Shown piece after piece: positions 8,546 to 16,543 of a stretch of 64,000 nucleotides of DNA (position 1 is its first letter; every line of letters begins with the position of its first letter). The stretch covers positions 278,809 through 342,808 of the forward strand of contig JAACTC010000008.1 of NCBI GenBank assembly GCA_009993635.1, given 5' to 3'. A program made the position numbers and the translations under genes. The notes below the pieces were generated by a model. The model was not told the DNA's origin and searched no databases. It was given only the letters and a program-made list of their open reading frames with translations. Source of the stretch: Erythrobacter sp. (lineage in GTDB: Bacteria > Pseudomonadota > Alphaproteobacteria > Sphingomonadales > Sphingomonadaceae).

Positions 8546-9136
8546 TCAGTAGTAGTTCGAGCCGGTCCGGGTCTCTGACTGGCCATCGCTGTCATTGTCC
8601 GGCGCGAAGGGCGAGATGCCCAGATCCGAAGTGGTCGACGAACTCGCCTGCGGCTGCGGCGCACTCTGCTGTGAGGGCGCGGGTGCGGGTGCGTCGTAGC
8701 TCTGCTGGCTCGGCTTCGTTTCCTGCTCCGCGCCACGCGGGGCGAAACGGCCCTGGACGGCGGCGCCCTGTTCCACGGTCAGGGCTTCGTAATGAACGTC
8801 GCCATTGATCGTCGCGCTGCGCAGGATCACCAGCTCGCGGGCATTGACCGACCCGTCGACCCGGCCTGCGAGCCGCGCGGTTTCGGCCTTGATCTCGCCG
8901 GTGATCTGGCTGCCGTCGCCCTGCACCAGCGAGGCGCAGTCGATGTCGCCTTCCACCGTGCCGTCGATATGCAGTTCGGTCGATGCGGAGATGTTACCCG
9001 TGATGGTGACATCCGAGCCAAGCACCGAGAAGCTACCCGAGGAAGAGCCGCCCTTAGACACTGGGGCCGCCTTCGGAGTCGTGGGCCTCGGCGGCGCGCT
9101 GGGAGCCGGGGGTTCGGCGTGCTTTTTTGAGAACAT
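8546..9136 (-). CDS. Bactofilin (polymer-forming cytoskeletal protein)
   Basis: Bactofilin of 196 residues that polymerises without nucleotide into membrane-associated filaments acting in cell shape or peptidoglycan patterning. The N-terminus MFSKKHAEP is followed by a Pro-rich linker. The central DUF583 beta-helix runs from about residue 35 to 140 with repeated strands (SVLGSDVTITGNISAS, LHIDGTVEGDIDC, ARLAGRVDGSVNARELVIL, ATINGDVHYEALTVEQGA), and the tail is low in complexity, rich in Pro, Gln and Ser. It follows an M23 peptidase gene whose coding sequence overlaps it by 83 bases in another frame. Such bactofilin-peptidase pairs are known to work together in other Proteobacteria. Confidence 0.92.
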   Translation of the reverse strand: MFSKKHAEPPAPSAPPRPTTPKAAPVSKGGSSSGSFSVLGSDVTITGNISASTELHIDGTVEGDIDCASLVQGDGSQITGEIKAETARLAGRVDGSVNARELVILRSATINGDVHYEALTVEQGAAVQGRFAPRGAEQETKPSQQSYDAPAPAPSQQSAPQPQASSSTTSDLGISPFAPDNDSDGQSETRTGSNYY

Positions 9137-10247
9137 CAGGGGCTAACTCCAAGAATGTGCGCGGATTGACTGCTGTGCCGTTCACTCGAACCTCGAAATG
9201 CAGGTGCGGGCCGGTCGATCGACCCGTGCTGCCAATTGCGCCGATAACCGTGCCTGCTTCAACCCGGTCTCCGACCTTCGCCTCAAAACGTGACATGTGT
9301 GCGTAACGGGTTAACAGGCCGCGGCCGTGGCTGATCTCCACGATGTTGCCATAGCCGCCCTTGCGACCCACGAAGGTCACCGTGCCGCGCGCAGTGGCAT
9401 AGATCGGCGCGCCCATCGGACCCCTGAAATCGAGCCCGCGATGCATCGCGGCGCGCCCGGTGAAGGGATCGCGGCGATAGCCGTAGGAGGAATTGGCCGC
9501 GGGCGTATCGGTCGGGCGCAGCTGCGGCACGCCGTCCAGCGTGGCTTCCAGCATCGCCATCCGCGACAGACTGAGCCCCAGGCGTTCGAACCGCGGATCG
9601 ATCGTGTCGCCCCCGAACAGCTCTTCGAACGGGCCGCCGCGCGCTTCGCGTTCGGCCGATGCGAGCATCTGCTTGGGATCGAGGCCGAGTTCGCTCAGCG
9701 CCCACATTGCGCGCTTGGAACGGCGATCGGCATAGGCGGTCAGCCCTTTCACGAAGGCCAACTGCCGCGCCTCGATCTTAGCGAGCGCCGCCGCTTCGGG
9801 AACGGCGGTGGAAACCTTTTCCACCAACTCGTCCGTCTGCGCCGATTCCTCGCCCTGGGCGCTCTGCCGCACGACATCGGCGGGCATGACCTTCATCATC
9901 TCTTCGATGAAGTCCTGCCGCTTCTCCAGATCCTGCGTCACCTCGCCCAGATTGTCTCGGTAGGCCTGCAGGCGTTCTTCGGAGGTCATCACCTCGGCTT
10001 CACGCTCCAGCAGCGAAACCCGCTCCAGGCTGGATCGATATTGTAGGAAACTCATCACCGACATGCTGATGATGACTGCCAGAGCCAGAATGATCGCCAG
10101 TGCCGCAGACCGCTTCTGCAGGGCAGAGCTGATCTTGATGAAGCGGACCTGGCCCTGCGAACGCATGAAAAATTCGCGTTCCGGAAACCATTGTTCCATA
10201 CGCTGCGACCACGTCACGCGCTGTTCCGTGTGATAGTCCAAAAGCAA
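9054..10247 (-). CDS. M23 family metallopeptidase, membrane-anchored, bactofilin partner
   Basis: Peptidoglycan endopeptidase of 397 residues from this start. A short cytosolic N-terminus (MEQWFPEREFFMRSQGQVR) precedes one membrane segment (ALAIILALAVIISMSVMSFL), a periplasmic coiled coil around residues 75-125, and a C-terminal LytM domain. The zinc ligands are intact: MHRGLDF (H..D) and GPHLHFEVRVNG (HxH), with GYGNIVEISHG between. The frame opens with TTG at 10247; an ATG at 10199 (MEQWF) is an alternative, and neither has an ideal ribosome site. The last 27 codons overlap the bactofilin start, which couples the two genes. It is divergent from nadD. Confidence 0.9.
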   Translation of the reverse strand: MLLDYHTEQRVTWSQRMEQWFPEREFFMRSQGQVRFIKISSALQKRSAALAIILALAVIISMSVMSFLQYRSSLERVSLLEREAEVMTSEERLQAYRDNLGEVTQDLEKRQDFIEEMMKVMPADVVRQSAQGEESAQTDELVEKVSTAVPEAAALAKIEARQLAFVKGLTAYADRRSKRAMWALSELGLDPKQMLASAEREARGGPFEELFGGDTIDPRFERLGLSLSRMAMLEATLDGVPQLRPTDTPAANSSYGYRRDPFTGRAAMHRGLDFRGPMGAPIYATARGTVTFVGRKGGYGNIVEISHGRGLLTRYAHMSRFEAKVGDRVEAGTVIGAIGSTGRSTGPHLHFEVRVNGTAVNPRTFLELAPDVLKKARRTPGSQRAAEAHDSEGGPSV

Positions 10248-10355
10248 CCCCCAAACCGTCTGTCCGGTCCCGGCAGGGGGCTAGCAACGGGGCCGGGGTG
10301 GGTCGAATCGTGCGACGAGTCGTTCCGATGAATCGAAGGCTGGTTACGATGAGTT

Positions 10356-11159
10356 GTGAAAAATCGTGTCATTAACCTTAATTTTTCGGAACCGACTGAA
10401 CCTTCGCGGGTTTCGCGCCTCTTGACCGATTCGTTTCTCTCTCACCGCACGGTGCCAGGCGCAGCGCGCGGGTTGTCCCCTGTAAAAAGCGCCACCCGCG
10501 CGCGACGGCGGATCGGTCTGCTGGGCGGAAGTTTCAATCCGGCGCATGGGGGCCACCGGCGCATTTCCCTCTTCGCGCGCGAGGCACTTGGCCTCGATGA
10601 AGTGTGGTGGCTGGTCTCGCCGGGCAATCCACTCAAGCCCAGGGAGGGGATGGCGCCGCTTAGCGCGCGCTATGCCTCGGCGGTGGTGCAGGCGCGCCGC
10701 GCGCCGATCCGCGTCACCGCGATCGAGCGGGAGCTTGGCACGCGCTATACCGTCGATACGATAGCCGGCATCCAGCGCCGCTTCGAAAAATGCGATTTCG
10801 TGTGGCTGATGGGGTCGGACAATCTGGCCACTTTTCACCGGTGGCGGGAATGGCGGCGAATCGCATGGAGCGTTCCGATTGCGGTCATCGCCAGACCGGG
10901 GTATGAGATGGCAACCGTCGCAAGCCCCGCGGCGGCCATGCTGCGGCGCTTCGCAATGAAACCGGCGCAGTTCAGGAACAGGGGCACATGGAGCGCGCCG
11001 ATCCTGGTGACCCTGCGTTTTGATCCCGATGCCCGCTCTGCCACGGCGATTCGCGCCGGTGATCCGGATTGGGCTTCGCGCTACGGCAATGCTCCACTTC
11101 GCGACCAGATAACCCATCGCCCGATCCCGCGGATCGGCTCGGAGCCGGGCGGCGCATGA
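10356..11159 (+). CDS. nadD: Nicotinate-nucleotide adenylyltransferase
   Basis: NAD biosynthesis enzyme that joins ATP and nicotinate mononucleotide to deamido-NAD. The nucleotidyltransferase motifs are clear: RRIGLLGGSFNPAHGGH, EVWWLVSPGNPLK, FVWLMGSDNL and the late SATAIRAG. The open frame from the ATG at 10356 is 267 residues, but the domain only begins at about residue 52. The 50-residue leader is unusual for NadD, so the real start may be a downstream GTG or TTG (for example in the 10450-10490 stretch). It heads a forward run with rsfS and rlmH, a common bacterial arrangement. Confidence 0.88.
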   Translation: MKNRVINLNFSEPTEPSRVSRLLTDSFLSHRTVPGAARGLSPVKSATRARRRIGLLGGSFNPAHGGHRRISLFAREALGLDEVWWLVSPGNPLKPREGMAPLSARYASAVVQARRAPIRVTAIERELGTRYTVDTIAGIQRRFEKCDFVWLMGSDNLATFHRWREWRRIAWSVPIAVIARPGYEMATVASPAAAMLRRFAMKPAQFRNRGTWSAPILVTLRFDPDARSATAIRAGDPDWASRYGNAPLRDQITHRPIPRIGSEPGGA

Positions 11160-11195
11160 CTCGCATCTGCTCCCGGCCATTCCCATATCACTGGA

Positions 11196-11654
11196 ATGAC
11201 AGGAGTAACGACTTCGCCCATGACCCATGTGCACACCGCCACACCCGATGCGGGCATGACCGCAACCAATGCCACGAAAGGCCTCGGCTTGACTGAAGAC
11301 CGTTCCGATTCGCTTCACGCGCTGGTGATGCAGCAGCTGGACGACGACCAGGCGCAGGAAATCGTCACCATCGATCTGGATGGCAAATCGAGCATTGCCG
11401 ATCACATGGTGGTCGCATCCGGCCGGTCGACCCGGCAGGTCGCCTCGATCGCGCAGAAACTGGCGGAGAAGATCAAGCAGGACGGCTACGGCCCGGTGCG
11501 GCTGGAAGGCCTGCCCGCCGCCGACTGGGTGGTGATCGATGCGGGCGACGTGGTGGTCCACCTGTTCCGCCCCGAAGTCCGCAGCTTCTACAATATCGAA
11601 CGCATGTGGTCGTTCGGCGACGACGGCAAGCTGGCTGCTGGCGGGAATGCCTGA
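11196..11654 (+). CDS. rsfS: Ribosomal silencing factor RsfS
   Basis: RsfS (YbeB/Iojap) binds ribosomal protein uL14 and blocks subunit joining during starvation. Up to 152 residues are encoded. The conserved core starts near residue 38 with SLHALVMQQLDDDQAQEIV, then IADHMVVASGRSTRQVASIA, and ends WVVIDAGDVVVHLF with RSFYNIERMW. The N-terminus before the core is variable; ATGs at 11196, 11220 and 11256 are all in frame, and AGGAG at about 11200 sits rather far from 11220. It lies between nadD and rlmH. Confidence 0.9.
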   Translation: MTGVTTSPMTHVHTATPDAGMTATNATKGLGLTEDRSDSLHALVMQQLDDDQAQEIVTIDLDGKSSIADHMVVASGRSTRQVASIAQKLAEKIKQDGYGPVRLEGLPAADWVVIDAGDVVVHLFRPEVRSFYNIERMWSFGDDGKLAAGGNA

Positions 11655-11673
11655 CCGGCACTGCTGACCGCCA

Positions 11674-12096
11674 ATGCTGTTGCACATCGTTGCGCGCGGC
11701 AAGATCGGGCGTTCTCCCGAGGCTGAGCTGGTCGACCGCTATCTGACGCGGATCGCGTGGGATACGAAGCTGACCGAACTGCCCGAAACTGGCGGGCGGA
11801 TTCCCGCTGCGAAGGAACCGGTCCGAACAGTGGCGCTCGATGAAAAGGGGCGCGATCTGCCGTCCGAGAAGCTGGCGAGCATCCTTGGCGAGTGGCGCGA
11901 CGGCGGCATTCGCGAGACGCGCTTCCTGATCGGCGCTGCCGACGGGCATTCGAACGAACAGCGCGCGGAGGCGGACCTGCTGCTGGCCTTTGGCAAGGCG
12001 ACCTGGCCGCACCTGCTGGCGCGCGCGATGCTGGCCGAACAGCTCTACCGCGCGACAAGCATTCTTGCAGGCCATCCCTATCATCGGGCAGGATAG
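11674..12096 (+). CDS. rlmH: 23S rRNA (pseudouridine-1915-N3) methyltransferase RlmH
   Basis: SPOUT-class methyltransferase of 140 residues, the usual size, that modifies the pseudouridine at position 1915 in helix 69 of 23S rRNA. It has MLLHIVARGKIG at the start, the SAM-knot segment ETRFLIGAADGHSNEQRAEA and the C-terminal LLARAMLAEQLYRATSIL and HPYHR. It sits 19 bases after rsfS and six bases before the EnvC-like gene, in one forward transcription unit. Confidence 0.95.
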   Translation: MLLHIVARGKIGRSPEAELVDRYLTRIAWDTKLTELPETGGRIPAAKEPVRTVALDEKGRDLPSEKLASILGEWRDGGIRETRFLIGAADGHSNEQRAEADLLLAFGKATWPHLLARAMLAEQLYRATSILAGHPYHRAG

Positions 12097-12102
12097 CCCG
12101 TG

Positions 12103-13353
12103 ATGCTTGGACGCCTCGCCCTGATTGCCCTGCCGCTGGCGGCAGTGGCCACCCTGCTGTTTGCGCCGCAGGTGCGCAGCCAGCTGCAGGGCCAGTCGGC
12201 CAATGCATACGAGAATGTCGAGGATGTAGAGGCCGCGATCGCGCGGGCACAGCAGGCCTCCACCCGCGCCGCGGCCCGCGGAAAGTCGCTGGAGAAGGCT
12301 GCGGCCGAGGCGGAGCAGGAGGCCGAAAAGGTCGCTCGCCAGTCCGCCGCGCTGGCCGCACGGATTCAGGAGACCGAGGCTGATATTGCGGTCGCGCAGG
12401 GGCGGCTGCAACTGATCACCCGCCAGCAGCGCGCGCTCGATGCGCGGCTGGGCAAGCGGCGCGAACCGCTGATCCGGTTGACCGGGGCGTTGCAGAACTT
12501 TTCCCGGCGGCCGCTGGTTCTCTCGGTCTTCCAGCCCGGCTCTATCCGCGAGAGCATGTATCTTCGCGCGGTGCTGGAAACGACCATTCCCGAAGTGCGC
12601 GGGCGCACCGCCGCCCTGCGCGCCGAGATCGACCGTGGCCGCAAGTTGCAGCGCGCGGCGGAGGGCGTGCTCGCCAATCTGGCGGAGGAAGAAGACCGGC
12701 TGGCCCTGCGTCGCAGGCAGCTCGCCACGATCGAAACGCGCCAGCGGCTGGCCGCGCGCCGCCGTGGGGGCGAGGCCGACCGGCAGGAGGAGCGCGCGCT
12801 GGCCTATGCCGAGCAGGCGCGCGATCTCGACGGGCTGGTCGCGCGGATCGATGCGGCAGGATCGCTGCGAGACGAGCTCGCCGCGCTGCCTGGGCCGGTC
12901 CTGCGTCCCGCACGCCCTTCGCAGGCGCGTGCCAGCGGCGGCACGACCACCCGGCTGCCGCCTGCCACCGATCGGCCCGCGCGTTCGCCTGCCGCGCTGC
13001 GTCTGCCAGTCGACGGGCGCACGCTGCGCGGGTTCGGTTCGGTCGATAATACCGGGCAGCGGTCGGAGGGGATCCTCATCCGCGCTGCCGGGGGCGCACA
13101 GGTGGTGACCCCGGCGCCGGGACGGGTCGCGTTTGCTGGCCCCTTTCGCGGGTTCGGGCGAATCGTGATCGTCGAGCATCCCGGCGGCTGGACCAGTCTC
13201 GTCACCGGGCTGGCGCGGACCGACGTCAATGTAGGCGATACGCTGACCGATGGTGCTCCGCTGGGCGTGGCCCCGCCCGATGGCGGCACAATCGGCTTCG
13301 AGCTGCGGCTGGGCGGGCGTCCGGCCAACCCGCTCGACCATCTCGCCAGGTGA
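12103..13353 (+). CDS. EnvC-like murein hydrolase activator (degenerate LytM domain)
   Basis: Secreted protein of 416 residues. An N-terminal signal (MLGRLALIALPLAAVATLLF) is followed by a long Ala/Glu/Arg-rich coiled coil at residues 40-270 and a C-terminal LytM/M23 domain. In that domain the zinc ligands of active peptidases are missing: where H-x3-D would be the sequence reads RSEGILI, and where HxH would be it reads GFELRL. Coiled coil plus dead LytM is the hallmark of EnvC-type activators, which open the active site of cell-division amidases. ATG at 12103 is preferred; an adjoining GTG at 12100 would add one residue. It lies directly before ctpA. Confidence 0.85.
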   Translation: MLGRLALIALPLAAVATLLFAPQVRSQLQGQSANAYENVEDVEAAIARAQQASTRAAARGKSLEKAAAEAEQEAEKVARQSAALAARIQETEADIAVAQGRLQLITRQQRALDARLGKRREPLIRLTGALQNFSRRPLVLSVFQPGSIRESMYLRAVLETTIPEVRGRTAALRAEIDRGRKLQRAAEGVLANLAEEEDRLALRRRQLATIETRQRLAARRRGGEADRQEERALAYAEQARDLDGLVARIDAAGSLRDELAALPGPVLRPARPSQARASGGTTTRLPPATDRPARSPAALRLPVDGRTLRGFGSVDNTGQRSEGILIRAAGGAQVVTPAPGRVAFAGPFRGFGRIVIVEHPGGWTSLVTGLARTDVNVGDTLTDGAPLGVAPPDGGTIGFELRLGGRPANPLDHLAR

Positions 13354-13430
13354 CGTCGCGTACGGTTGCGAAAACTCCGCTCCACGCTGCCATCTGGTGT
13401 TAACCTCCCATGCGCGATAAACGGGGGCGA

Positions 13431-14792
13431 ATGTCCGGAAGGCCTACCAATATGAAACTGCCCGTTGTCGCCCGCTCGCTCGCCCTCGTCTCCGCGCTTG
13501 CGATGATCCCCATCGCCACCGCCGGGATGGCGCAGGTCGACAGCCGCGTGGCGCCCGAATTCGCCAAGCTGTTCGCCACCTACCAGCGGATCAAGGCGAG
13601 CTATGTCGACGAGGTCGACGATGAGAAGCTGATCCGCGGTGCAATCGACGGGATGCTCGCCAGCCTCGATCCGCATTCGGCCTATCTCGACGGGACGGAC
13701 CTGCAGCGGCTCGAGACGCTGATCGACGGCAATTATTCCGGGCTTGGCCTGTCGGTCGTGATGGAAGACGGCGCAGTGAAGGTCGTCAGCCCGTTCCGTG
13801 GCAGCCCGGCGGAAAAGGCCGGCATCAAGGCGGGCGATTTCATCACTCACCTCAACGGGAAGCTGATCTACGGCGACGATCTCGATTCGGCTGTGGCACA
13901 GATGCGTGGGCAGGCGGGAACGTCGATCAACCTGACGATCTTCCGCCCCGGTGCCGACGAACCCATCGAAGTCAACGTGACGCGCGGCGTGATCGAACTG
14001 GAGCCGGTGACCCATTCGGTGGCCGACGGCGGGATCGGCATCATCACCGTGAACGAATTCTCTCGCGATGTGGGTGCGGACGTGTTCGCCGCCTGGGGCG
14101 AGATCAAGAAGGAAGTGCCCGGTGGCCGGGTCAATGGCCTGATCCTCGACCTGCGGACCAATCCGGGCGGATCGCTGGACGAAGCCATCGCGCTGTCGGA
14201 CCTGTTCCTCGACGACGGGCGGATCGTCTCGCAGCGCGGTCGCGCGCGTGGCGAATCGATCACCTATAATTCCGAAACGGTCTATCGCGGGCAGATCGCC
14301 GCCGATGTGCCGCTGATCGTGCTGATCGACGCAGGCTCCGCCTCGGCCAGCGAGATCGTGGCGGGCGCGCTGCAGGATCACCACCGTGCGCTGATCATGG
14401 GCGAACGCAGCTTCGGCAAGGGCAGCGTCCAGTCGCTGGTGCCGCTGGGCAACGACGCCGCGCTGAAGCTGACCACTGCGCGCTATTATACGCCGTCGGG
14501 CCATTCGGTGCAGGAAGGCGGGATCAAGCCCGACATCCGCGTGCCGCAGATTTCAGACCCCGACATGGAACGGCGGATGAAATACCAGCTGCGCGAAAGC
14601 GACCTTCGCGGCCACCTGATCAACGAGGCAGGCCTGGAAGACGACGATCTCGAGCGCGACATCAAGGCCGATCCGCGTTTCTCGCAGACCGCCGAACAGC
14701 TGAAGGAGCAGGGGATCGAGGATTTCCAGCTCGACTATGCGATCAAGACGCTGCGCCGGACGACCGCAAGCTCCGTCGCGCTGATCAAGTAA
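13431..14792 (+). CDS. C-terminal processing peptidase CtpA (S41 family)
   Basis: Periplasmic serine protease of about 453 residues. A signal peptide (RSLALVSALAMIPIATAGMAQ) precedes an N-terminal helical part, a PDZ domain (GLGLSVVMEDGAVKVVSPF through TRGVIEL) and the S41 core. The catalytic serine is in AGSASASEIVAG and the general-base lysine in GERSFGKGSVQSLVPL. Three in-frame ATGs exist (13410, 13431, 13452); 13431 has GGGGGCGA upstream and 13452 would begin MKLPVVARS. In relatives the protein trims periplasmic or envelope proteins, often near EnvC, as here. Confidence 0.92.
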   Translation: MSGRPTNMKLPVVARSLALVSALAMIPIATAGMAQVDSRVAPEFAKLFATYQRIKASYVDEVDDEKLIRGAIDGMLASLDPHSAYLDGTDLQRLETLIDGNYSGLGLSVVMEDGAVKVVSPFRGSPAEKAGIKAGDFITHLNGKLIYGDDLDSAVAQMRGQAGTSINLTIFRPGADEPIEVNVTRGVIELEPVTHSVADGGIGIITVNEFSRDVGADVFAAWGEIKKEVPGGRVNGLILDLRTNPGGSLDEAIALSDLFLDDGRIVSQRGRARGESITYNSETVYRGQIAADVPLIVLIDAGSASASEIVAGALQDHHRALIMGERSFGKGSVQSLVPLGNDAALKLTTARYYTPSGHSVQEGGIKPDIRVPQISDPDMERRMKYQLRESDLRGHLINEAGLEDDDLERDIKADPRFSQTAEQLKEQGIEDFQLDYAIKTLRRTTASSVALIK

Positions 14793-14807
14793 GGGGCGCG
14801 CGGCGGC

Positions 14808-15287
14808 ATGCTGGATACTCGCCACGCGCGGATCGCGCGCTGGATCGTGCTGCTGGTGCCCGCGCTGCTGCTGGGCGGCGCCTATGTGAGCCAGTACGTC
14901 TTCGGCCTGTACCCGTGCGAGATGTGCTGGTGGCAACGCTGGCCGCATTTCGCGGCGCTGGGGCTGGCAATACTGGCGTTCATCGCCCCCCCGCAAAAGG
15001 TCTGGGTGGCACTGGCGGCGCTTGCGATCATCGTCAGCGGGCTGATCGGCGGTTTTCATGCCGGTGTCGAATATGACTGGTGGGACGGCGTGACCAAATG
15101 TGCCGCGATCCCCGCAGCCAATGGTGGCAGCGCGATGGATGCGATCCTCGCCACCCCATTGATTCGCTGCGATGTGGCACCTTGGACGTTCCTGGGCGTT
15201 TCACTGGCAGGCTTTAACTTCATTATCTCGACCATCGCCGGCGTCGCCGCGCTGGTGCTGGTCGCAAAGGGGCGCAAAACGCCATGA
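14808..15287 (+). CDS. Disulfide bond formation protein B family
   Basis: Inner-membrane quinone reductase of 159 residues that re-oxidises a DsbA-like thiol oxidase. Four hydrophobic segments are visible. The first cysteine pair is C37-E-M-C40 (YPCEMCWWQRW), and the second pair, C98 and C121, lies in the second periplasmic loop. The conserved QRWPH stretch follows the first pair. It overlaps the Coq7-like gene by four bases (ATGA). No dsbA gene is seen here. Confidence 0.9.
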   Translation: MLDTRHARIARWIVLLVPALLLGGAYVSQYVFGLYPCEMCWWQRWPHFAALGLAILAFIAPPQKVWVALAALAIIVSGLIGGFHAGVEYDWWDGVTKCAAIPAANGGSAMDAILATPLIRCDVAPWTFLGVSLAGFNFIISTIAGVAALVLVAKGRKTP

Positions 15288-15802
15288 AGAACGACATCGA
15301 ACGCATGATCCGCGTCGACCAGGCGGGCGAATTCGGGGCGACCCGGATTTACGCCGGCCAGCTGGCCGTGATGGGCGACCGGGCACCCCATTCGGGTGAG
15401 ATCGCCGCGATGGCGCGGCAGGAAGACGGTCATCACGATGCGTTCAATGCCTTGATGGCAGAGCGGGGCGTGCGCCCTACCGCGCTGCACCCGTTCTGGA
15501 ACGTCGCCGGTTATGCGCTGGGCGCGGCGACCGCACTGATCGGCCCGAAGGCCGCAATGGCCTGCACCGCCGCAGTCGAGACCGAGATCGACAAGCACTA
15601 TTCCCAGCAGCTCGACGATCTGGAAGCCGCAGACGAAGAGCCCGAGCTGCGCGAAATGATCCACCGCTTCCGCGAGGAAGAACGCGAGCATCACGATGCC
15701 GCGATCGCCGCCGGGGCTGAAGAAGCAACCGCCTACCCCCTGCTATCCGCCGCGATCCGGCTGGGGTGCCGCGCGGCCATTCGTCTTAGCGAGCGCGTCT
15801 GA
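15284..15802 (+). CDS. coq7: Coq7-type demethoxyubiquinone hydroxylase
   Basis: Di-iron monooxygenase of 172 residues for the C6 hydroxylation late in ubiquinone synthesis. The carboxylate and histidine ligands are present as repeated E/ExxH motifs: GEFGATRIYAGQ, MARQEDGHHDAFN, VETEIDKHY and REEEREHHDAA. It is membrane-associated rather than membrane-spanning. The start codon is embedded in the stop of the DsbB-like gene, so the two are coupled. Confidence 0.93.
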   Translation: MKNDIERMIRVDQAGEFGATRIYAGQLAVMGDRAPHSGEIAAMARQEDGHHDAFNALMAERGVRPTALHPFWNVAGYALGAATALIGPKAAMACTAAVETEIDKHYSQQLDDLEAADEEPELREMIHRFREEEREHHDAAIAAGAEEATAYPLLSAAIRLGCRAAIRLSERV

Positions 15803-15912
15803 TGCACGGCACTCAGCCTGCCTGCCGCGCCGCTTCAGTCATGGTTCAGCCGCAAGCCACGCTTATGGCAGATCTGCCGAACCGAATTTTCTCCAAGCCT
15901 CAGGGGCACGCC

Positions 15913-16473
15913 ATGAAGACCATCGCCATCGCCAGTTTCGCCGCTTTCCTCGCACTGGGCGCAGGTGCGCCTGCACTGGCGCAGGACGAAGGCGGAGACC
16001 AGGTCAACATGGTCATCGCCTATGGTGACGACGCGGTTGCCCCGTGCCCCGACGACACGATCTGCGTGGTCGCGCGCCTGCCCGAAGAAGATCGCTATCG
16101 CATCCCCAAGGCGCTGCGATACAGCAATGATCCGGCCAACACCGCGTGGGCCCAGCGGGTCGAAAGCTTCGAGTTCGTCGGCGATTTCGGCGCGATGAGC
16201 TGCTCGCCCACCGGCGCGACCGGCTTCACCGGCTGCACCCAGAAGATGATCGACGCCGCTTACGAGGCGCGCGAAAACGGTTCGACCGCCCGCTTCGGCC
16301 AGCTGATTGCCGAAGCGCGGGCGGAACGCCTTTCGACCATCGACGAAGATGCCGCCGGCGAACAGGCGCGGGTCGAACAGATCGAGCGTGAATATATGGA
16401 CCGGCTGGAGCGTGAGCGTGAGGCCGAGGTTCAGGCCGCGCCGCTGCCCGCACCGCAGGCGAGCGACGACTGA
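15913..16473 (+). CDS. Putative secreted protein of unknown function
   Basis: The 186-residue product is not recognised as a named family. It has a good signal peptide (MKTIAIASFAAFLALGAGAPALAQ split at ALA-Q). The mature part has four cysteines in two pairs (PCPDDTIC and CSPTGATGFTGC), suggesting disulfides, which fits the nearby DsbB-like gene. The conserved-looking RLPEEDRYRIPKALR lies between them, and a charged helix (EQIEREYMDRLEREREAEV) precedes the end. The frame is open back to 15802, but the ATG at 15913 gives a proper signal sequence. Confidence 0.7.
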   Translation: MKTIAIASFAAFLALGAGAPALAQDEGGDQVNMVIAYGDDAVAPCPDDTICVVARLPEEDRYRIPKALRYSNDPANTAWAQRVESFEFVGDFGAMSCSPTGATGFTGCTQKMIDAAYEARENGSTARFGQLIAEARAERLSTIDEDAAGEQARVEQIEREYMDRLEREREAEVQAAPLPAPQASDD

Positions 16474-16543
16474 TAGCCCCCGGGCCCAGGGCCCGACCGC
16501 TAGCGGCTAGGCTTGGCAGCGATGCGCGGGTAAGGCGGAGGCC

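Noticed and set aside
11473..13341. Minus-strand open frame of 622 codons opposite rlmH and the EnvC-like gene
   Set aside because: It has no recognisable motifs, crosses two well-supported plus-strand genes and is rich in Arg, Gln and Pro as shadow frames are.
12804..14504. Minus-strand open frame of 566 codons opposite ctpA
   Set aside because: CtpA on the plus strand has signal peptide, PDZ and catalytic motifs; the opposite frame has none.
16481..16506. GC-rich inverted repeats before wecB (CGGGCCC-A-GGGCCCG and CCGCTAGCGG)
   Set aside because: The first has a one-base spacer and no T-run, and the second is a short self-complementary decamer; neither can be called a terminator or operator with confidence.
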